In this document: piece by piece, positions 43,393 to 53,013 of the stretch
How the letters are laid out: the number at the start of each line of letters is the position of its first letter
How positions within the stretch are numbered: position 1 is the stretch's first letter
Origin: CATQHW01 sp965215345
GTDB taxonomy: Bacteria; Spirochaetota; Spirochaetia; SZUA-6; Bin103
Reading direction: 5' to 3'
Assembly (NCBI GenBank): GCA_965215345.1
Contig: CBDCDL010000001.1
Location: 1-64,000 of the forward strand
DNA: 64,000 nucleotides
The notes under the pieces: model-generated
Seen by the model: the letters and a program-made list of their open reading frames with translations, nothing else
Database searches by the model: none
Told to the model about the DNA's origin: nothing
Made by a program: the position numbers and the translations under genes

Positions 43393-45777
43393 ATGAAGAA
43401 GAACGGCACTTCACCACGCCAAGTCACCCTGTGTGCGTACGTCCGATTCGACGGGGACACACTGCACGCCACGGTCGTTCCGTTCGGCGATGCCTTCATC
43501 GCGCGAGGGTCGGCGGTCGAGCTCTGGGTCTGGCACCGCGCGCGGCGCCAGCAGTTCGTCCGGACCAGGATCGACGACTTCGACCAGCCGTCGGGCCGTA
43601 CGGTCGTGCTCGACCTGGCGCAGGTGCCGGCAGGCACCGCTGAACTGCAGGCAGTCCTCGTCGACCGGTGGGGCCGGGAGTGCGTCACGCATCTCATCCA
43701 GAGCGCCGATCCACCGGACAAGCCGGACTGGTGGGGTTCGCTCGCCGGGCTCGATCCCGGAGTGCCCGCAGCCTGGACCCCGCTCACGTGTGACTCGCGT
43801 GCCGACGGAGCGGTTGGGGTTTCCTGTTCCGGGAGGACGTACCGGTTCGCTCCGGGCTGTCTGCTCGAATCGGTGACCGCGGCAGGGTGTGGGATCGTGC
43901 ATGCCCCCGTTCGACTGACGGCGGTCGCCGGCGGCAGAAGCTTGCATTTCGCCGCGGAAGCGATCGAGCAGGTGGCGTCGGCTCCCGCTGAGGTCGTGCT
44001 GGAGCAGCGCCTGACCGCGGCGAACCTCGACCTGCGCGTGCAGGCGCAGGTCGAGTTCGACGGCATGATCCGTTTCGACGTCGAAGTCGCCGCGGCCGAC
44101 GCCGTCGACCTGGACGCCCTGTCGATCGATATTCCCATCCGCGCCGAGCACGCGGGGTACCTCTATCACTTTCCGGGGGCCTGGGGGACGGCCCGGAACG
44201 CCGGGGCGCTCCCGGACAGCGCGGTGAAGATGGGGTTCCGGCCGTACGTCTGGCTGGGAGACGAGGACCGCGGACTGGCTTGGTTCGGCGAGTCGGACCG
44301 CGACTGGCACGTCGCGCCGGGCGCGCCGGCCACGGAGATCGTCCGCGACGGAGATCGCGTGGTCCTCACGCTGCACCTGGTCTCCGCGCCGCTACGGTTG
44401 GCGCCGGAGTCGCAGCGGCCGCCTGCGTGGGACACCGCGCCGGAGCTTGCCAACGCCGTGATCCGGGACGCAGCGGTCACGGGCGAGCGCGGGGAGCGCT
44501 ACCAGCCCCTGCGGTACACGTTCGGCCTGCAGGCCACGCCGGTCAGGGCGAACGAACCGGGAGCGTGGGATTACCGGTGCATCCACGTCGGACCGGCTCC
44601 GCCCGCGTTCACGGACGAGATGACCCTTGCGCCCGCGTTTCTGGACCGCTGCGTGCAGGCGGGCGTGAGGACCGTGGTGCTGCACCAGTTCTGGACCGAC
44701 ATCGAGGCGCACACGATCCCGGTCGACCGCAAGCGGCTGCTCGAGTGGGTCGCGGCGTGTCACGAGCGAGGGCTCAGGATCCTGCTGTACTACGGGTTCC
44801 TGATCTCCAGCGCGGCGCCCGAGTGGCGGGATTTCGGGGCCGCCTGCCTCACCACGCCCGCGTACGGCTACCCGCTGTACCGCGCCCCACCGCAGCCCGA
44901 TCAGTCGGCGTGGGTGGTCTGCCTCAACAGCGCATGGCAGGACTTCGTCGCCGACGCGATCGCCAAGACGATGGACGAGTTCGGCATCGACGGCGTCTAT
45001 CTCGACGGCACCGAGTTCCCGGCAGGGTGCATCAACACCCTGCATGGCTGCGGCAGCACGCGGCCCGACGGATCGATCACCAAGTCGTACCCCATCTTCG
45101 GCGTCCGCAGCGCCATGCGCCGCATCCACAACGCGGTCATGTCACGGAAACCCGAGGGGCAGGTCAACGTGCACAACTCGACCTGCATGGTGATGCCGAC
45201 GCTCGGGTTCGGCACCTCGTACTGGGACGGGGAGCAGTTCCAGGACGTCCGCGGCATCGACAACGCCTCGACGCAGCTCCCGCTCGACGCGTTCCGCGCG
45301 GAGTTCATGGGCCGCCAGTGGGGCGTGCCGGCCGAGTTCCTCTGCTACGGGCAGGGCTTCACCTTCGAGCAGGCATGGGCCGTCACGCTGATTCACGACG
45401 TGCCGGTCAGGCCCATGAACCGGCCCGGACTGGAGGACCTGGAGCTGGCCTCGCGCATCTGGCGGATCATGGACGACTTCGGCCGCGGAGAGGCCGAGTT
45501 CGTGCCGTACTGGAGCAACGCGGAGTACGTGCGCGCCGACTCCGCCGGCATCCACGTGAGCCTCTACCGGCACCCTGCGAACGGCGTGCTCGCCGTCGTG
45601 TCGAACCTGAGTCGCGAGCGGACGGCGTTCGCGCTCACCGTGAGCTGGGAGCTGCTCGGCCTGGATCGGGCGACGGCCTCGATCGTGGACGGGTTGGAGC
45701 GATCACCGGCTCGCCTGGACGGCGATCTCGATCCCTTCGGCTGGCGGCTGCTCTGGCTCGGGCCTCTCAACCCTTGA
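43393..45777 (+). CDS. DUF6067/GH123-like glycosidase candidate
   Basis: Intact 794-residue protein. An N-terminal beta-sandwich region (about residues 1-400) contains GYLYHFPGAWGTARNAG and MGFRPYVWLGDEDRGLAWF, typical of DUF6067/GH123-related proteins. A TIM-barrel-like part follows, with FLDRCVQAGVRTVVLHQFW, GLRILLYYGFLIS and IDGVYLDGTEFPAG; the Asp of YLDGT sits where retaining glycosidases place a catalytic acid. The C-terminal strands resemble a domain that follows the barrel. No signal peptide. The start at 43393 is used because the frame further upstream is antisense to the Gfo/Idh gene. The end overlaps the convergent LplC-like gene by 11 bp. Confidence 0.7.
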   Translation: MKKNGTSPRQVTLCAYVRFDGDTLHATVVPFGDAFIARGSAVELWVWHRARRQQFVRTRIDDFDQPSGRTVVLDLAQVPAGTAELQAVLVDRWGRECVTHLIQSADPPDKPDWWGSLAGLDPGVPAAWTPLTCDSRADGAVGVSCSGRTYRFAPGCLLESVTAAGCGIVHAPVRLTAVAGGRSLHFAAEAIEQVASAPAEVVLEQRLTAANLDLRVQAQVEFDGMIRFDVEVAAADAVDLDALSIDIPIRAEHAGYLYHFPGAWGTARNAGALPDSAVKMGFRPYVWLGDEDRGLAWFGESDRDWHVAPGAPATEIVRDGDRVVLTLHLVSAPLRLAPESQRPPAWDTAPELANAVIRDAAVTGERGERYQPLRYTFGLQATPVRANEPGAWDYRCIHVGPAPPAFTDEMTLAPAFLDRCVQAGVRTVVLHQFWTDIEAHTIPVDRKRLLEWVAACHERGLRILLYYGFLISSAAPEWRDFGAACLTTPAYGYPLYRAPPQPDQSAWVVCLNSAWQDFVADAIAKTMDEFGIDGVYLDGTEFPAGCINTLHGCGSTRPDGSITKSYPIFGVRSAMRRIHNAVMSRKPEGQVNVHNSTCMVMPTLGFGTSYWDGEQFQDVRGIDNASTQLPLDAFRAEFMGRQWGVPAEFLCYGQGFTFEQAWAVTLIHDVPVRPMNRPGLEDLELASRIWRIMDDFGRGEAEFVPYWSNAEYVRADSAGIHVSLYRHPANGVLAVVSNLSRERTAFALTVSWELLGLDRATASIVDGLERSPARLDGDLDPFGWRLLWLGPLNP

Positions 45778-46663
45778 CCGCGCCCACGATCACTCCGTGG
45801 ATGAAATACCGTTGGAGGAACGGGTAGATGATGACGACCGGCAGGACGGTGCAGATGATCGCCGCGTTGATCAGGTTCTGGGGGAGAATGTTGCCGAGAT
45901 CCTCGACGACGTTGCCGACGTCGAGCTGTCCGCCGCCGATCAACGGATTCGTATAGATGTCGCGGAGCATGTACTGCAGCGTCCATTTCCACTTGTCGCG
46001 GATGAAGATGAGCACCGGAAACCACATGTTCCAGTAGAACACCGCGGAAATGATGGTGAAGGCGGCCACCATGGGAACGATGAGGGCGAAGACGATCCGA
46101 AAGAGAATCGTGAACTCGGACGCTCCGTCCACCTCGGCCGAGTCCATGATCTCCTGCGGCAGCCGCACGATGGCGTTGCGGAAGACGATGATCAGGAACG
46201 GCTCCACCAGATACGGGAGCATCAGGGCGAGCCTGGTGTTGTTGAGCCCGTAGGAGTTCACGATCAGGTAGAACGGGATGAGTCCGCCGGAGAAGTACAG
46301 CGGGATCAGCGTGTAGATCAGCGCGGTGCGCACGCCCACGAAGTGCTTGTTCGCCAGGGCGTACGCGGCGCTCACCGCGATCAGAATGGCCACCAGCGTA
46401 TTGACCACCGTCAGGAGCAGGGTGTTCATCAGGCTGGTGAGAAAGAGCCTGCTGCTCAGGATGATGTCGTAGCCCCTGGTGTAGAGCTCCACGGGAACGA
46501 TCGTCACCTGGTTCTTCAGGATGGCGCTCTTGCTGCTCAACGAGACGGCCGCCACGTGCATGAAGGGCAGGACGATGCAGAGGCCCAGCAGGATGAATCC
46601 GAGATAGAGGAATACCTCGAAGACGCGCCGGGAAACGGACCGGTAGCGCAGCATGGTTACCAT
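45767..46663 (-). CDS. Carbohydrate ABC transporter permease (LplC/YtcP-like, CUT1)
   Basis: Intact 298-residue permease with six helices. The N-terminus YRSVSRRVFEVFLYLGFILLG and the region ILKNQVTIVPVELYTRGYD are hallmarks of LplC/YtcP. The EAA loop is IMDSAEVDGASEFTILFRI, a clear CUT1 signature. It pairs with the LplB-like permease, which it overlaps by 7 bp at 46657-46663. No ATPase gene follows, as is usual for this class, which borrows a shared MsmK-type ATPase. The C-terminus ends YFIHGVIVGAVKG, as in typical family members. Confidence 0.9.
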   Translation of the reverse strand: MVTMLRYRSVSRRVFEVFLYLGFILLGLCIVLPFMHVAAVSLSSKSAILKNQVTIVPVELYTRGYDIILSSRLFLTSLMNTLLLTVVNTLVAILIAVSAAYALANKHFVGVRTALIYTLIPLYFSGGLIPFYLIVNSYGLNNTRLALMLPYLVEPFLIIVFRNAIVRLPQEIMDSAEVDGASEFTILFRIVFALIVPMVAAFTIISAVFYWNMWFPVLIFIRDKWKWTLQYMLRDIYTNPLIGGGQLDVGNVVEDLGNILPQNLINAAIICTVLPVVIIYPFLQRYFIHGVIVGAVKG

Positions 46664-47592
46664 AGGCCGATCCCGGTGAGCCTGCGCGCGACCTTGTGCG
46701 CGGCGAACAGCAACGCGAACGCGATGACGGATTGCACCAGGCCGATGGCCGCGGTCAGGCTGTACTGGGCCTGCTCCAGCCCGAGGCGGTAGATGTACAC
46801 GGCGAGCACGTCGGAGACTTCATAGTTCAGCGGGTTGGCGAAGACGAAGATCCGCTCGAACTCGACCAGAAACAGGCGTGAGATGCGGAATATCAGCAAC
46901 AGCATGATCACCGGCAGCAGCCCGGGCAGCGTGATCGAGAAGACCATGCGGAGCCGGCTGGAGCCGTCGACGTAGGCCGCCTCGTAGAGATCGGAGTCGA
47001 TGCTGGCCAGCGCCGCGAAGTAGAGGATGGCCCCCCATCCCACGTTCTTCCAGATCTCCAGGGTGACGACCAGCGGTCGAAACAGGTCCACGCGCCCCAG
47101 GAAGTGGACGGGATCGGCGCCGAACAGGACGACGAGCTTGTTCAGCATGCCGTGCAGCGGCGAGAGGAGCTGGTACATGATCCCGTAGACCACGACCCAC
47201 GACACGAAGTGGGGCAGGTACGACACGGTCTGGCTGACCCGCTTGAACGGAGTGCTGGCGATCTCGTTGGCCAGCAGTGCGAACACGATGGGTGCCGGAA
47301 ACCCGATCAGGATGTCGAGCAGGCTGATGTAGATCGTGTTCCTGACGACGTTCCAGAAGCGGGCATCGGACAGGAAGAACCGGAAGTGGTCGAGCCCGGC
47401 CCAGTCGCTCCCCAGGATGCCCCGATACGGCGTGAAGTCCTTGAAGGAGATGATGATGCCGTAGATCGGCAGGTAGTTGAACAGGAACAGCAGCACCGCC
47501 GCCGGCAGGAACAGCGCGAACAGCGAGAGCGCTCGTTTCGTGATCTTCCGCCGCGACGCCGGGCGGGCCGTCGCGGCCGCTGCGTCTGCCAT
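46657..47592 (-). CDS. Carbohydrate ABC transporter permease (LplB-like, CUT1)
   Basis: Intact 311-residue permease. LplB landmarks: LFLPAAVLLFLFNYLPIYGI, SFKDFTPYRGILGSDWAG, LLDILIGFPAPIVFALLANE, the coupling loop YEAAYVDGSSRLRMVFSITL, and the last helices with FERIFVFANPLNYEVSDVLA. The start at 47592 (MADAAAATARP) was chosen over an upstream in-frame start because the region before it forms the hairpin described separately. It lies 99 bp downstream of the binding-protein gene and upstream of the LplC-like permease in the order SBP - LplB - LplC. Polysaccharide or oligosaccharide uptake is the expected role. Confidence 0.9.
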   Translation of the reverse strand: MADAAAATARPASRRKITKRALSLFALFLPAAVLLFLFNYLPIYGIIISFKDFTPYRGILGSDWAGLDHFRFFLSDARFWNVVRNTIYISLLDILIGFPAPIVFALLANEIASTPFKRVSQTVSYLPHFVSWVVVYGIMYQLLSPLHGMLNKLVVLFGADPVHFLGRVDLFRPLVVTLEIWKNVGWGAILYFAALASIDSDLYEAAYVDGSSRLRMVFSITLPGLLPVIMLLLIFRISRLFLVEFERIFVFANPLNYEVSDVLAVYIYRLGLEQAQYSLTAAIGLVQSVIAFALLFAAHKVARRLTGIGLW

Positions 47593-47624
47593 CTCGCTCG
47601 TCCCTCTCCCCTGCCCGTCAAAAG

Positions 47625-47656
47625 CGAGGGGCGCATACCTGAGCATGCGCCCCTCG
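47625..47656 (-). terminator. Intra-operon attenuating terminator between SBP and permease genes
   Basis: A perfect 12-bp stem CGAGGGGCGCAT/ATGCGCCCCTCG with an eight-base loop lies 36 bp after the binding-protein stop. On the minus strand it is followed by CTTTTGACG, a short U tract. It would end some transcripts and so make more binding protein than permease. Confidence 0.65.
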
Positions 47657-47691
47657 GGTTCGGTGCTACGCTGTTGCGCTGCGCAGATGCC

Positions 47692-49305
47692 CTACCAGTC
47701 GACCATCTTGACGTTCCTGGCGCGCAGCTCGTCCTTGTTCTCCTGGACGTAGCGGGTGTGGTAGTCGTAGATGAAGCCGAATTCCTGCTGGAACTTCGCC
47801 ACCTCTTCGTCGAATTCCTCCAGGGTGATCTGACCGGAGATCGCCTTGGCGATGGCCCCGCTGATGAAGTGGTTGACTTCGCCGGCCTTCTTGCTGACGT
47901 CCGGGTCCGTGGGTACGAAGGACAGGTAGTTCAGGCCTACTACGTCGCGGTCCTTGGCGATGAGCCACGCCGCGCTGTCGTAGGCGCGCTGCCACTCCAT
48001 CGGGTGTCGGCTGGCCTGGACGGCGTACTTGACCTGCGTGGGCCAGAATCCGCTGATGATGCCGAGGTGCAGCGTCCAGTAATGGGAGTCGGCGTCATCG
48101 ATATCGCGGAGGTAGAGGCGGTCGGTAGCCGTGCGCGTGCCGTCCTGCACCGTGTACTCCTTGCCTTCCCGTCCCCACGCGATGATGTCCCACAGCTCAT
48201 CCGACGCAAAGGCTTCGAGGACTCGCCACGCCCGGTCCGGGTCCTTTGCGGCGGACGTGATGCCGGTGCGATGGCTCGATATCGGAAAGATGTCCACGCC
48301 GTAGCTGATGCTCGTGTCCAGCATGTACTTGGGATCCGTCAGGGCTTCCGGGAATTCGTCGAGCGGCGGCGCGTACACCCATACCTGGCCGGCGTTCAGC
48401 AGGTTGTCGTACCCGGGGATCACCTGGTCGGTGGCGTTGGAAAACATGGAGACGTATCGCTCACGTCTCTTCTGCACCCAGGCGGCCGTATCGCTGGTGG
48501 CGAACTCCGGGTCCAGGATGCCTTCGTCGAACACCTGTCGCCACACCTTGAGGGCTTCCTTCATGGCCGGGAGCGTGAAGTTGTGGTGCACCGTGCCGTC
48601 CTGGATGCGCGTGCCGTAGGGCGGTACGCCGTGCCAGAGGAAGAGGGTGTCGCCGTTGCAGAACAGCCGTCCGCCCCAGGCGAGACGGGAGGAGAGCGGC
48701 GTGGAATCCTCCTTGGTGTCCCTGACCCACCGGAGGAAGTCGAGGTATCCGTCGATCGTGCCGGGGAATTCGCCGCCGTTGTACTCTTCGAGCAGGTCGT
48801 AGCGTACGAGGTTGCCCCAGCCTGGCTCGCGGGCGCTCATCACCATCGGAATGGCGAAGTGGAGTCCGTTCGGCGTCGCGGCCAGGTCGAAGGCGAGCTG
48901 CGATACCCGCGCCTGCATGATCGGGGAATTGTCGTAGTACGGCTTGTGATCGATGAACGCGCCGGCGTCGGCGGCATTCTCCAGATCGGCCTTCTGCCAG
49001 CCGTGAATGATGTCGGGCAGGTTGCCGGACGCCAGCAGCAGATTGATCTTCGTGGCGAAGTCCTGGTAATTCGGCACCTCCATGGTGATGTCCACGTTCG
49101 CCAGTTGCTCGACGATGTCGAGCGCCCAGTTGCTGCTCGGGTCGACGTCGGCCGGGTGCGGGATGCCGGAGTTCCCCATGAACATGCTGATCGCCACCGT
49201 TTCGTCCGCTGCGGCCTCGGACTCCGCGGCGCTCCAGACGGGCGGCGTCAGACACAGCGCCAGAAGCGCGGCGATGGCCGCTACGATAGATGCCCGGTTC
49301 TTCAT
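47692..49305 (-). CDS. Extracellular solute-binding protein, family 1 (LplA-like)
   Basis: Intact 537-residue binding protein. The signal peptide is KNRASIVAAIAALLALCLT with likely cleavage after VWSAA; a Cys in the core (LLALC) is a weak candidate lipobox. The mature protein has the LplA-like pattern LLLASGNLPDIIHGWQKADL, a long hinge and the C-terminal SGQITLEEFDEEVAKFQQE, which is very characteristic. The ATG at 49305 is preceded by TGGAGG. It captures an oligosaccharide for the LplB/LplC permeases directly downstream. The intervening hairpin probably sets stoichiometry. Confidence 0.92.
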   Translation of the reverse strand: MKNRASIVAAIAALLALCLTPPVWSAAESEAAADETVAISMFMGNSGIPHPADVDPSSNWALDIVEQLANVDITMEVPNYQDFATKINLLLASGNLPDIIHGWQKADLENAADAGAFIDHKPYYDNSPIMQARVSQLAFDLAATPNGLHFAIPMVMSAREPGWGNLVRYDLLEEYNGGEFPGTIDGYLDFLRWVRDTKEDSTPLSSRLAWGGRLFCNGDTLFLWHGVPPYGTRIQDGTVHHNFTLPAMKEALKVWRQVFDEGILDPEFATSDTAAWVQKRRERYVSMFSNATDQVIPGYDNLLNAGQVWVYAPPLDEFPEALTDPKYMLDTSISYGVDIFPISSHRTGITSAAKDPDRAWRVLEAFASDELWDIIAWGREGKEYTVQDGTRTATDRLYLRDIDDADSHYWTLHLGIISGFWPTQVKYAVQASRHPMEWQRAYDSAAWLIAKDRDVVGLNYLSFVPTDPDVSKKAGEVNHFISGAIAKAISGQITLEEFDEEVAKFQQEFGFIYDYHTRYVQENKDELRARNVKMVDW

Positions 49306-49416
49306 GAACTGCCTCCAGAAAGTCGGTCCCCGAAGGAAACCGTGGTCGAGAACTCGTGTGCCCAACCTACCGCACGTTCCCTCGGAAACGCAAGGGACCC
49401 GCCTGAGTGGAGCGGG

Positions 49417-49956
49417 CTATGCCTCGTCGAAGTCGGCGCGGAGAACGTACATCATGACGGTGCCGTGCAGCGCGCCGTCGTGGTACCAGGAGTCGGGCCA
49501 GTACCCGCACTGCTTGAATCCGCACTTCTCGTAGCAGCGGATCGCGCGCTTGTTGAACGAGTGCGCCGTGAGCTTGACGTTGTTCAGGTTGAGCGTGTGG
49601 AACGCGAAGCGCAGCAGCAACCGCACGGCATCGGTGCCGAAGCCGCGGTTCCAGAAGCGCTTATCGCCGATCAGGATGCCGAGGTCGCCCGTGCGGTCGA
49701 CGGCGCTCACGTCGCCGATGCCGCAGTTGCCGATCAGCTCGTCGCCGTCCAGCGCGACGATGGCGAAGTGATAGGGCTTCCCGGCCAAGCTGGCGAGCGC
49801 ATCCCGCTCGCTGGCGACGTTGACGATACGGCGCGTGAAGGTGATGCCGGCGGCGACTTCCGGGTCGTTGAGCCACGCGGTGCAGGCCGGCGCGTCGTCC
49901 GGGTCGATGGGCGACAGGTAGCACCGCTCGCCGACCAGCTTCCTGAAGTACGCCAT
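49417..49956 (-). CDS. GNAT-family acetyltransferase (RimJ/RimL-like), tandem copy 1
   Basis: Intact 179-residue protein of the Acetyltransf_3 type. Domain landmarks: GERCYLSPIDPDDAPACTAW, FAIVALDGDELIGNCGIGDV, the acetyl-CoA-binding DKRFWNRGFGTDAVRLLLRF, and FNKRAIRCYEKCGFKQCGYW. It should acetylate an N-terminal amine or a small amine with acetyl-CoA in the cytosol. It is a close paralogue of the next upstream gene: the two align over their whole length with many identical blocks. It lies 111 bp upstream of the LplA-like gene and may be unrelated to transport. Confidence 0.9.
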   Translation of the reverse strand: MAYFRKLVGERCYLSPIDPDDAPACTAWLNDPEVAAGITFTRRIVNVASERDALASLAGKPYHFAIVALDGDELIGNCGIGDVSAVDRTGDLGILIGDKRFWNRGFGTDAVRLLLRFAFHTLNLNNVKLTAHSFNKRAIRCYEKCGFKQCGYWPDSWYHDGALHGTVMMYVLRADFDEA

Positions 49957-49987
49957 GGCGGAGTATGCCGGAGCGTGGCCGGCGCCG

Positions 49988-50527
49988 CTACCCGGACGCG
50001 AAGTCGGCGCGGAGCAGGTACATGAAGACGCTGCCGTGCAGCGCGCCGTCGTGGTACCAGGAGTCCGGCCAGAACGCGTACTGCCTGAAGCCGCACTTCT
50101 CGTAGCAGCGGATCGCCCGCTCGTTGAACGCGTGCGCGCGCAGGCGGATGTTGTTCAGGCCGAGCGTCAGGAAACCGAAGCGCAGCAGCAGGCGCACGGC
50201 TTCGGTGCCGAAGCCGCGGTCCCAGAAGCGCTTGTCGCCGATCATGATCACCAGCTCGCCGGTGCGGTCGACGGCGCTGATGTCATCAATGCCGCAGTTG
50301 CCGATCGGCTCGTCGCCGTCCAGCGCGACGATCGCGAAGTACGCCTGACGGGCGGCGTGCCGGGCAATCTTGTCCCGCATGCGCTCGACGCCCACCACTT
50401 GGCGGGCCAGGGTGACTCCGGCGGCCACCTCGGGGTCGTTGGCCCACGCGGCGAACCGGGCCGCGTCGTCCGGATTGAGGGGTGAGAGGTAGCACCGCTC
50501 GCCGACCAGCTTCCTGAAGTACGACAT
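49988..50527 (-). CDS. GNAT-family acetyltransferase (RimJ/RimL-like), tandem copy 2
   Basis: This 179-residue protein is the same length as its neighbour and shares the blocks FRKLVGERCYLSP, FAIVALDGDE, GDKRFW-RGFGT and RAIRCYEKCGF, including the start and end. The start at 50527 was chosen to match the paralogue; the open frame continues far upstream but that part is antisense to thrB. The 31-bp gap between the two copies indicates an operon-like duplicate pair. Differences cluster in the N-terminal substrate half (for example LARQVVGVERMRDK against FTRRIVNVASERDA), which suggests divergence in acceptor specificity. Confidence 0.9.
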   Translation of the reverse strand: MSYFRKLVGERCYLSPLNPDDAARFAAWANDPEVAAGVTLARQVVGVERMRDKIARHAARQAYFAIVALDGDEPIGNCGIDDISAVDRTGELVIMIGDKRFWDRGFGTEAVRLLLRFGFLTLGLNNIRLRAHAFNERAIRCYEKCGFRQYAFWPDSWYHDGALHGSVFMYLLRADFASG

Positions 50528-50626
50528 GGGGGAGTGTGCCGCAGGCGCCGGCTCGGTGCCACCGCCGGCCGCGGTCGGCTCGGGGTATGATGCCGGCAGG
50601 GTGAGCGATCCGCCGTTTCCGCGGTC

Positions 50627-51571
50627 ATGACCGGCCAGCCACGGGTGGTGAAGGCATTCGCGCCGGCCACCGTCGCAAATGTGGCGTCGGGATTCGACGT
50701 GCTGGGCTTTGCCGTGTCGCATCCGGGTGACACCGTGGAGGCGCGCCGCACCGATGCCGGCGGGGTAACCCTGCGGGAGGTCAGCGGAGACGGCGGGCGC
50801 CTGCTGCGTGACGACAGCAACACCGCGGTGATCGCCGTGCGCGCCTTGATGGAACGGCTCGGCGAGCCGTTCGGGGTAGAGCTGGCCCTGCACAAGGGCA
50901 TGCCCATGGCGTCCGGGCTGGGGGGCTCGGCGGCCAGTGCGGCGGCGGCGCTGGTCGCCGTGAACCGGCTGGCCGGAGATGCTGTGCGCCCCGAAGAGTT
51001 GCTGCCGTGCGCGCTGGCGGCGGAGCGGGCGGCGGCCGGCGCCGGACATGCCGACAACGCGGCGCCTGCCCTGTTGGGTGGGGTGGTCCTGATCCGCGGC
51101 AGCGACCCGCCGGACCTGATACGCCTGCCGGTGCCGGCCGGCCTCGCCGTGGCCCTGCTCAGCCCCGACGTCGAGGTCCGCACCGAGGCGGCGCGGCGCA
51201 TGCTGCCCACGCAGATCCCTCTCACCCACGCCGTGGCGCAGTGGGGCAACCTGGCCGCCCTGGTGGCGTCGCTGCACTCCGGCGACCTGGCGCTGATGGG
51301 CCGTTCGCTCCACGACGTGGTGGCCGAGCCGGTGCGGGCGGCGCTCATCCCGGGGTTCGATCGCGTCAAGCAGGCGGCGTTGGCGGGAGGCGCCATCGGC
51401 TGCTCCATCTCCGGTTCCGGTCCGGCGGTGTTCGCTCTCGCGGCGACCACCGCGCAGGCCGCCGCTGTGGGAGAGGCCATGAAGAGCGCTTTCGCGGCCG
51501 TCGGGCTCGATGCCGTCAGCTACGTGTCCGAGATCGGCACGTCCGGGCCGCTCGTGCTGGCGGAGCGCTGA
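50627..51571 (+). CDS. thrB: Homoserine kinase
   Basis: Intact 314-residue GHMP kinase. The N-terminus KAFAPATVANVASGFDVLGF is the specific ThrB signature; the ATP loop is MPMASGLGGSAASAAAAL; and the C-terminal motif is AIGCSISGSGPAVFAL. It phosphorylates homoserine to O-phosphohomoserine in threonine synthesis, using ATP in the cytosol. The gene is followed 28 bp later by threonine synthase on the same strand, the normal thrBC order. It is divergent from the GNAT pair. Homoserine dehydrogenase is not in the window. Confidence 0.95.
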   Translation: MTGQPRVVKAFAPATVANVASGFDVLGFAVSHPGDTVEARRTDAGGVTLREVSGDGGRLLRDDSNTAVIAVRALMERLGEPFGVELALHKGMPMASGLGGSAASAAAALVAVNRLAGDAVRPEELLPCALAAERAAAGAGHADNAAPALLGGVVLIRGSDPPDLIRLPVPAGLAVALLSPDVEVRTEAARRMLPTQIPLTHAVAQWGNLAALVASLHSGDLALMGRSLHDVVAEPVRAALIPGFDRVKQAALAGGAIGCSISGSGPAVFALAATTAQAAAVGEAMKSAFAAVGLDAVSYVSEIGTSGPLVLAER

Positions 51572-51599
51572 GCCGGGCGCGGGTTGGGGGAGGAGGAAG

Positions 51600-52947
51600 G
51601 TGCAGGTCTGCTCCACCCGTGATCGCGGCGTGCGCCTGTCGTTCAGCGACTCGCTGTTGGCCGGACTGCCTCCGGGCGGCGGGCTCTATCAGCCCGATCC
51701 GCCCCCGGACCTGAGGGGCGAGATCGCCGCCCTGCCGGAAGGGGCTTCGTTCCGGGAGGTGTCGACGGCCGCGACCTCCCGGTTGCTGGAGGAGGAACTG
51801 GCGGCGTCGCCCGGCGGGCGGGTGGCGGCGGCAGACTCGCTGGTCGAGGAGGCATTTCCGTTCGCGCCCGCGCTGAGCCGTCTGCACGACGGCATCGTCC
51901 TGCTGGAGCTCTTCCACGGCCCCACCTGCGCGTTCAAGGACTTCGGTGCCTCGTTCCTGGCGACGCTGCTGGAGCGCCAGCTCCGTGCGAACCCCGGCGG
52001 ACAAGCGTGTCGTGGTGCTGGTCGCGACCTCCGGTGACACCGGCGGCGCCGTGGCGCGCGCCTTCTGGCGGCGTAGCGGTATCGAGGTGGTGCTGCTCTA
52101 TCCGTCAGGCCGCATCAGCCGCCTGCAGGAGCAGCAGCTCACGGCGCTGGGCGATAACGTCCACGCCCTTGAGGTGGCAGGCTCCTTCGACGACTGCCAG
52201 CGCTTGGTGAAGGCCGCCCTTGTCGATCCGGAGCTGGCGGCCGCGGCGCGCCTGTGCCCGGCCAACTCCATCAGCCTGGGCCGCCTGCTGCCGCAAGCCT
52301 GCTACTACATCTTCGCCGGCCTGCGCCTGCGCTCCCGCGGCCGGCCCCGGTTCTGCGTGCCCAGCGGCAACTTCGGCAACCTGACCGCCGGCGTGTACGC
52401 GTCCTGGTGGGGTCTGCCGGTGGACGGCTTCCTGGCGGCCACCAACCGCAACGACGTGGTGCCGCGCTACCTCGACACCGGCGAGCTGAATCCGCACCCC
52501 AGTTTCGCCACCCTGTCGAACGCGATGGACGTCGGAGATCCCTCCAACTTCGAGCGCATCCTGGCGCGCTGGGACCACGACCACGCGGCCGTGCGCGCCC
52601 ACCTGCGGGGCTGCGCGGTCAGCGACGCGGACACGCTGGCCACCATGCGCGACGTACATCGGCGCGACGGGCGCCTGGTCGACCCGCACACTGCCGTGGG
52701 CATCGCCGCCGCCCGCCGGCTGCGCGGGTCTGCGGCCATCGGCGACGGCCGGCCGCCGCTGGTAGTGCTGGCCACCGCCGACGCCGGCAAGTTCCCGGAG
52801 ACCGTGCGCCGGGCCACCGGCGTAGAGCCGCCGATCCCTCCATCACTTCAAGAGCTTCTGGCGCGTCCCAAACAGGCCACTTCGTTGGAGCCACGCTTGG
52901 CGGCGCTGCGCGCATTCATCCTCGAGCGGGCCGCCGGCGGCGGCTGA
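51600..52947 (+). CDS. thrC: Threonine synthase, frameshifted
   Basis: About 448 residues in two frames. The PLP lysine lies in FHGPTCAFKDFGASFLA near residue 120; after a shift at about 51985-51990 the protein continues DKRVVVLVATSGDTGGAVA and FCVPSGNFGNLTAGVYA, both cofactor-binding segments, and ends in the family's C-terminal SLEPRLAALRAF. It converts O-phosphohomoserine to threonine. GTG at 51600 is the likely start; an AGGAGG lies very close upstream. The break falls in a proline-rich turn next to C/G runs, so a read error is likely and the gene may be functional. Confidence 0.92.
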
Positions 52948-53013
52948 CCCGCTACGCGGGCGAAAGGAACCGCCTTGAGGCTGTCGCGATGTCCGGGTAC
53001 TCGCCGGCGGCCA

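Noticed and set aside
47104..50025. A 973-codon open frame on the plus strand
   Set aside because: It is antisense to the LplB-like, LplA-like and GNAT genes, has no domain features, and arises from high GC content with strong third-position bias.
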